Shown piece after piece: positions 59,248 to 64,000 of a stretch of 64,000 nt of DNA; position 1 is the stretch's first letter, and every line of letters starts with the position of its first letter. Location of the stretch: assembly GCF_014649955.1 (NCBI RefSeq), contig NZ_BMUA01000002.1, forward strand, positions 248,001-312,000, in the 5' to 3' direction. Both the position numbers and the translations under genes were made by a program. The notes under the pieces are model-generated. The model was not told where the DNA came from and did no database searches. It saw nothing but the letters and a program-made list of their open reading frames with translations. This DNA comes from Streptomyces violascens (GTDB taxonomy: Bacteria; Actinomycetota; Actinomycetes; Streptomycetales; Streptomycetaceae).

Positions 59248-62200
59248 ATGTCCTGGCTGTCCAGATTCAGCCTCGCACAACGGGCCCTGATAGGCCTGAT
59301 GTCGATCGTCGCGATCGTCTTCGGGGCGATCGCCATTCCGCAGCTCAAGCAGCAACTGCTGCCCACCATCGAACTGCCGATGGTGTCGGTGCTCGCCCCC
59401 TACCAGGGTGCGTCCCCCGACGTGGTCGAGAAGCAGGTCGTCGAGCCGCTCGAAAAGAACATCAAGGCCGTCAGCGGAGTCAAGGGCATCACGTCCACGG
59501 CGTCCGAGGGCAACGCCGTGATCATGGCGACCTTCGACTACGGCACGGGCACGAAGCAGCTCGTCGCCGACATCCAGCAGGCCGTCAACCGCTCCCGCAC
59601 CCAGATCCCCTCGGAAGTCGACCCGCAGGTCGTGGCGGGTTCCACCGACGACATGCCGACCGTCGTGCTCGCGGTGACCTCCGACAAGGACCAGCAGGCG
59701 CTCGCCGACCAGCTGGACCGCACGGTCGTCCCGGTCCTGGAGGACATCAAGGGCGTCGGCCGCGTCAGCGTCGACGGCGTCCAGGACCTCCAGGTCAACG
59801 TCACGCCCGACCCGAAGAAGCTGGCCGCGGCCGGCCTCTCCACGGTGACGCTCGGCGACGCCCTGAAAGCGGGCGGCGCGACCATCCCCGGAGGCTCGTT
59901 CTCCGAGGACGGCAAGAGCCGTACCGTCCAGGTCGGCGCCCCCTACACCTCGCTGAAGCAGATCGAGGACCTGCGGATCAAGCCGCAGCAGGGCTCCCCG
60001 GTCCGCCTCGGCGACATCGCCACCGTCAAGCAGCAGCCCTCGCAGCGGGTCTCCATCACCCGCACCAACGGCAAGCCCAGCCTCGCGGTGATGGCCACCA
60101 TGGACCACGACGGCAGCGCCGTCGCGATCTCCCAGGCCGTCAAGGACAAGCTGCCCGACCTGAAGAAGGACCTCGGTTCGGGCGCCGAGCTCACCGTCGT
60201 CTCGGACCAGGGCCCGCAGGTCTCCAAGGCCATCTCCGGCCTGACCACCGAGGGCGCGCTCGGCCTGCTCTTCGCGGTGCTCGTGATCCTGCTGTTCCTG
60301 GCCTCGATCCGCTCGACGCTGGTGACCGCGGTATCCATCCCGCTGTCCGTGGTGCTCGCGCTGATCGTGCTGTGGACGCAGGACCTCTCGCTCAACATGC
60401 TGACCCTGGGCGCCCTGACGATCGCGATCGGCCGGGTCGTCGACGACTCGATCGTGGTCCTGGAGAACATCAAGCGCCACCTCGGCTACGGCGAGGAGCG
60501 CCAGTACGCGATCCTCACCGCGGTCAAGGAGGTGGCCGGCGCGGTCACGTCCTCGACGCTGACCACCGTCGCGGTCTTCCTGCCGATCGGCCTGGTCGGC
60601 GGCATGGTGGGCGCGCTGTTCGGCTCGTTCAGCCTCACCGTCACCGCGGCCCTGCTCGCCTCGCTGCTCGTCTCCCTCACCGTCGTCCCGGTCCTGTCGT
60701 ACTGGTTCCTGCGCGCGCCGAAGGCGATCGCGGGCATCGACCCGGACGAGGCGCGCCGCAAGGCCGAGGAGAAGGAGAACAAGGCCCGCCTCCAGCGGAT
60801 GTACGTCCCCGTGCTCCGCTTCGCCACCCGGCGCCGCCTCACCAGCGTGCTGATAGCGGTCGTCATCCTGGTCGGCACGTTCGGCATGGCCGGCCTGTTG
60901 AAGACCAACTTCTTCGACCAGGGCGAGCAGGACACGCTCTCGATCAAGCAGGAGCTGGCCCCGGGCACCAGCCTGGACGCGGCGGACGCGGCCTCCAAGA
61001 AGGTCGAGCAGATCCTCGCCGCCGACCCGGCGGTCAAGAGCTACCAGGTCACCGTCGGCTCCTCCGGCTTCATGGCGGCCTTCGGCGGCGGCACCGGCGC
61101 CAACCAGGCCTCGTACACCGTGACGCTGAAGAGCGCGGGCGACTACGACAAGGCGCACGACCGCCTTGAGGCGGCCCTCAAGGGCCAGCCGGGCAACCCG
61201 GCCATCTCGACCGGCGGCGGCTTCGGCAGCCAGAACCTGAGCGTGGTCGTCAAGGCGGCCGACGGCGACGTCCTGAAGAAGGCCTCGGAGCAGGTCCGCC
61301 AGGCGGTCGCGAGCCTCAAGGACGTCAGCGACGTCCAGAGCGACCTGGCGCAGAGCGTGCCCCGGGTCTCGGTGCAGCCCAACGACAAGGCGGCCGACGC
61401 GGGCTTCAACCAGACCACCCTCGGCATGGCCGTCGCCCAGCAGGTGCGGGGCACCCAGGTCACCAAGGCGATCATGGGCGACTCCGAGCGTGATGTGTAC
61501 ATCACCGCGGCCGACCCGGCCACCACGGTGGACCAGCTCAAGAACCTTGTCCTCGGCGCGGTCAAGCTCGGCGACATCGCCGATGTGAAGCTGGTTCCCG
61601 GCCCGGTCTCGATGACCCGGATCGACGGCGCCCGCTCCGCGACCATCACCGCCAAGCCGGTCGGTGACAACACGGGCAAGGTCAGCACAGACCTCCAGGC
61701 CAAGATCAAGGACCTGAAGCTGCCGTCCGGCGCCACCGCCTCCATCGGCGGCGTCTCCTCGGACCAGTCGGACGCGTTCAAGAACCTGGGTCTGGCGATG
61801 CTGGCGGCGATCGCGATCGTCTTCATGCTCCTGGTCGCGACGTTCAAGTCCCTGATCCAGCCGCTGATCCTCCTTGTCGCGATCCCCTTCGCGGCCACCG
61901 GCGCGATCGGCCTGCTGATCGCCACCGGCACCCCGATGGGCGTCCCGGCGATGATCGGCATGCTCATGCTGATCGGCATCGTGGTCACCAACGCGATCGT
62001 CCTGATCGACCTGATCAACCAGTACCGCAAGCAGGGTCTCGGCGTCGTCGAGGCCGTCGTCGAGGGCGGTCGTCACCGTCTGCGCCCGATCCTCATGACG
62101 GCACTGGCGACGATCTTCGCGCTGCTCCCGATGGCGCTCGGCGTCACGGGCGAGGGCGGCTTCATAGCCCAGCCGCTCGCGGTGGTGGTGATCGGCGGCC

Positions 62201-62367
62201 TGGTGACGTCGACGCTCCTGACGCTGCTCCTGGTCCCGACCCTCTACGCGATGGTCGAGCTGCGCAAGGAGCGCAAGGCCAAGAAGAAGGCGGCCAAGCG
62301 CGCCAGGAAGGCGGGCCTGCCGGCCCCGTCGGACGACTCCGACCAGCTGGAGCCGGCCAACGCCTGA
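59248..62367 (+). CDS. RND-family efflux transporter (AcrB/HAE1-like)
   Basis: The 1039-residue protein has the RND architecture: TM1 at residues 12-32, a large extracellular loop, a block of TM helices around 330-500, a second large loop, and a final block at about 845-1015. The proton-relay aspartates of TM4 are visible in LTIAIGRVVDDSIVVLENIK. The C-terminal repeat has IGIVVTNAIVLIDLINQYRK. Full-length AcrB-like pumps without a membrane-fusion partner occur in actinobacteria. None is adjacent here. A LuxR-type two-component system directly upstream may control it. Substrate is unknown. Confidence 0.95.
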   Translation: MSWLSRFSLAQRALIGLMSIVAIVFGAIAIPQLKQQLLPTIELPMVSVLAPYQGASPDVVEKQVVEPLEKNIKAVSGVKGITSTASEGNAVIMATFDYGTGTKQLVADIQQAVNRSRTQIPSEVDPQVVAGSTDDMPTVVLAVTSDKDQQALADQLDRTVVPVLEDIKGVGRVSVDGVQDLQVNVTPDPKKLAAAGLSTVTLGDALKAGGATIPGGSFSEDGKSRTVQVGAPYTSLKQIEDLRIKPQQGSPVRLGDIATVKQQPSQRVSITRTNGKPSLAVMATMDHDGSAVAISQAVKDKLPDLKKDLGSGAELTVVSDQGPQVSKAISGLTTEGALGLLFAVLVILLFLASIRSTLVTAVSIPLSVVLALIVLWTQDLSLNMLTLGALTIAIGRVVDDSIVVLENIKRHLGYGEERQYAILTAVKEVAGAVTSSTLTTVAVFLPIGLVGGMVGALFGSFSLTVTAALLASLLVSLTVVPVLSYWFLRAPKAIAGIDPDEARRKAEEKENKARLQRMYVPVLRFATRRRLTSVLIAVVILVGTFGMAGLLKTNFFDQGEQDTLSIKQELAPGTSLDAADAASKKVEQILAADPAVKSYQVTVGSSGFMAAFGGGTGANQASYTVTLKSAGDYDKAHDRLEAALKGQPGNPAISTGGGFGSQNLSVVVKAADGDVLKKASEQVRQAVASLKDVSDVQSDLAQSVPRVSVQPNDKAADAGFNQTTLGMAVAQQVRGTQVTKAIMGDSERDVYITAADPATTVDQLKNLVLGAVKLGDIADVKLVPGPVSMTRIDGARSATITAKPVGDNTGKVSTDLQAKIKDLKLPSGATASIGGVSSDQSDAFKNLGLAMLAAIAIVFMLLVATFKSLIQPLILLVAIPFAATGAIGLLIATGTPMGVPAMIGMLMLIGIVVTNAIVLIDLINQYRKQGLGVVEAVVEGGRHRLRPILMTALATIFALLPMALGVTGEGGFIAQPLAVVVIGGLVTSTLLTLLLVPTLYAMVELRKERKAKKKAAKRARKAGLPAPSDDSDQLEPANA

Positions 62368-62398
62368 CCCGGGAGGGTAACCCGGTGACGTAACGACG

Positions 62399-62432
62399 AA
62401 GGCCGCCCCCTCCCGCAAGAGGGGGCGGCCTT
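62399..62432. terminator. Bidirectional terminator between RND gene and nadA
   Basis: Perfect 14-base arms AAGGCCGCCCCCTC / GAGGGGGCGGCCTT (62399-62412 and 62419-62432) flank a 6-base loop between the two convergent genes. Confidence 0.9.
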
Positions 62433-62464
62433 GCGTCGTGTCGCGGGCGGTGCGGCGGGCGGGG

Positions 62465-63670
62465 TTACGGCAGCGCCAGCATCCGCTCCAGGGCCAGCTT
62501 CGCGAAGCTCTCGGTCTCCTTGTCGACCTGGATCTGGTTGATCAGCTTGCCCTCGGCGAGCGACTCCAGGGTCCACACCAGGTGGGGGAGGTCGATGCGG
62601 TTCATGGTCGAGCAGAAGCAGACCGTCTTGTCGAGGAAGACGATCTCCTTGTCCTCGGCGGCGAACCGGTTGGCCAGGCGGCGCACCAGGTTCAGCTCGG
62701 TGCCGATCGCCCACTTCGAGCCGCGCGGGGCGGCCTCCAGGGCCTTGATGATGTACTCGGTCGAGCCGACGTAGTCCGCCGCGGCGACGACCTCGTGCTT
62801 GCACTCGGGGTGCACCAGGACGTTCACGCCCGGGATCCGCTCGCGTACGTCGTTCACCGAGTCCAGCGAGAAGCGGCCGTGCACCGAGCAGTGCCCGCGC
62901 CACAGGATCATCTTGGCGTTGCGGAGCTGCTCGACGGTGAGCCCGCCGTTCGGCTTGTGCGGGTTGTAGAGCACGCAGTCGTCGAGGGACATGCCGAGCT
63001 CGCGCACGGCCGTGTTGCGGCCCAGGTGCTGGTCGGGAAGGAAGAGCACCTTGTCGCCCTGCTCGAAGGCCCAGTTCAGGGCGCGCTCGGCGTTGGAGGA
63101 CGTGCAGATCGTGCCGCCGTGCTTGCCGGTGAACGCCTTGATGTCGGCGGAGGAGTTCATGTACGAGACGGGCACGACCTGCTCGGCTATGCCGGCCTCG
63201 GTCAGCACGTCCCAGCACTCGGCGACCTGCTCGGCGGTGGCCATGTCGGCCATCGAACAGCCCGCGGCGAGGTCCGGCAGGACGACCTTCTGGTCGTCCC
63301 CGGTCAGGATGTCCGCGGACTCTGCCATGAAGTGCACACCGCAGAACACGATGTACTCGGCCTCGGGCTTCGCGGCGGCGTCCTTGGCCAGCTTGAACGA
63401 GTCGCCCGTCACATCGGCGAACTCGATGACCTCGTCGCGCTGGTAGTGGTGCCCGAGGATGAAGACCTTGTCCCCGAGCTTCGCCTTGGCCGCGCGGGCG
63501 CGGGCCACCAGGTCCGGGTCGGAGGGCGAAGGAAGGTCGCCGGGGCACTCCACGCCGCGCTCGCTCTTCGGGTCGGCCTCGCGGCCGAGCAGGAGCAGCG
63601 CGAGCGGCGTCGGCTGGACGTCGAGCTCGACGCGGCCGGCGGTGTCCTGACGGGGCTGGGCGGTGGTCAC
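62465..63670 (-). CDS. nadA: Quinolinate synthase
   Basis: The 401-residue iron-sulfur enzyme condenses iminoaspartate and dihydroxyacetone phosphate to quinolinate in NAD synthesis. Motifs are KVFILGHHYQRDEVIEFAD, FCGVHFMAESADIL with a cluster cysteine, VSYMNSSADIKAF, HPECKHEVV and the closing cysteines of KTVCFCSTMNRIDL. The GTG at 63670 was chosen over a GTG three codons upstream because AAAGGG is 8 bases from it. nadB and nadC are not in the window. It is divergent from the erpA-like gene. Confidence 0.96.
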   Translation of the reverse strand: MTTAQPRQDTAGRVELDVQPTPLALLLLGREADPKSERGVECPGDLPSPSDPDLVARARAAKAKLGDKVFILGHHYQRDEVIEFADVTGDSFKLAKDAAAKPEAEYIVFCGVHFMAESADILTGDDQKVVLPDLAAGCSMADMATAEQVAECWDVLTEAGIAEQVVPVSYMNSSADIKAFTGKHGGTICTSSNAERALNWAFEQGDKVLFLPDQHLGRNTAVRELGMSLDDCVLYNPHKPNGGLTVEQLRNAKMILWRGHCSVHGRFSLDSVNDVRERIPGVNVLVHPECKHEVVAAADYVGSTEYIIKALEAAPRGSKWAIGTELNLVRRLANRFAAEDKEIVFLDKTVCFCSTMNRIDLPHLVWTLESLAEGKLINQIQVDKETESFAKLALERMLALP

Positions 63671-63977
63671 GTCACGCACCCTTTCTGTTTCCTGAGCAGT
63701 GCGGCGGAGCCGCTCCAGTGACCCCGGTGCTTCCACCGAGGGGTTTTCGTCTAAATGACGCTATCTATCATAACTGCTTCACGTCACTTTGACGATGGCC
63801 ATAGCGTCGATGTGACGCACCCGGCCCCCGCCGGCTCCCGTACCGGGTTGTCCACAGGCCTTTCCTCGCCCGCTCCCGCGTGTGCGAGCATGAAAGGGAA
63901 GAACCCGGAATGAATCCGGGGCCCCGCCGGTTGCAACCGTCGGCAAGCAGTCTCCGTACAACCCGGGAGAGAAGCAG
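63671..63977. promoter_or_regulatory. Divergent promoter region nadA / erpA-like gene
   Basis: The 307-base gap has no gene. On the nadA side an AT-rich stretch (63750-63775, GACGCTATCTATCATAAC) is the likely promoter core. Toward the right gene there are CCCGGA-n5-TCCGGG and a 12-base perfect palindrome CGGTTGCAACCG (63928-63939). GGGAGAGAAG precedes the ATG at 63978. Confidence 0.5.
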
Positions 63978-64000
63978 ATGTCCGTATCGGACGAGACCAC
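63978..64000 (+). CDS. erpA: Start of probable ErpA/HesB-type iron-sulfur insertion protein (truncated)
   Basis: Only seven codons (MSVSDET) and two bases fall inside the window. The ribosome-binding site GGGAGAGAAG is about 7 bases before the ATG. The identification rests on memory that in Streptomyces an ErpA-type protein starting MSVSDET lies divergently next to nadA. It would deliver Fe-S clusters, fitting its neighbour NadA. The length and domain cannot be checked here. Confidence 0.45.

Noticed and set aside
58999..62418. A 1139-codon open frame opposite the RND gene
   Set aside because: No domain is recognisable and the charged composition is typical of an antisense shadow. The RND protein explains the region.

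Overview
The window is high-GC chromosomal DNA of a Streptomyces or a very close relative. The third codon positions are almost all G or C, GTG starts are common, and the gene set matches the conserved chromosome core of that genus: glnII and glnA under GlnR-type operators, lipA-lipB, aceE, an E2/E3 pair, pepA, cobS/cobT/cobU, pspA and nadA. I see no rRNA, tRNA, CRISPR array, integrase or transposase. All names come from reading the translations; no database search was possible.

Layout. 0-7.7 kb: a sensor kinase with a truncated response regulator, a lone winged-helix regulator, glutamine synthetase II (glnII), and a two-gene module of an ARPP-1-like protein (frameshifted here) and a Ro/TROVE-like von Willebrand A protein, then a Gfo/Idh/MocA oxidoreductase. 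7.9-12.5 kb: an ArsC/Spx-like protein, an ArsR-type regulator divergent from a cobalamin riboswitch plus nickel/cobalt permease, and an ABC exporter. 12.6-20 kb: glnA, an RDD protein, small membrane proteins, lipA, lipB and a TPR-type regulator. 19.6-30.7 kb: mostly accessory functions, namely an FAD oxidoreductase, an epimerase, a GNAT enzyme, an M20 hydrolase, a divergent TetR/SDR pair, two paralogous GntR regulators flanking a small membrane protein, a WYL regulator and a VOC protein.

30.8-39.5 kb: 2-oxoacid dehydrogenase functions. aceE (E1), a GntR/FCD regulator, a two-lipoyl E2 and lpd (E3) lie on the same strand. lipB and lipA, 13 kb away, supply the lipoyl cofactor of E2. pepA follows.

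39.8-46.4 kb: the most interesting region. Five tightly packed co-directional genes encode a secreted polysaccharide deacetylase resembling fungal Agd3, a PelF-type GT4 glycosyltransferase, a polytopic membrane protein, a Spherulin-4 (GH135-like) protein and a lipoprotein of the GH114 endo-alpha-1,4-polygalactosaminidase type. I read this as a compact actinobacterial pathway for a partly deacetylated, galactosamine-rich exopolysaccharide. It combines features of the bacterial pel system and the Aspergillus galactosaminogalactan cluster, but has no recognisable pelA, pelB, pelC, pelD or pelE.

46.4-55.7 kb: cobS, cobT and a cobU fusion carry out late cobalamin assembly. They are interleaved with a rhomboid-like protein, an MprF-like protein, an HtrA-like lipoprotease, a methyltransferase and a DUF3043 protein. 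56-64 kb: pspA and its partner, a LuxR-type two-component pair and an RND transporter look like an envelope-stress block. nadA follows, and the first codons of a probable erpA-type iron-sulfur protein lie at the right edge.
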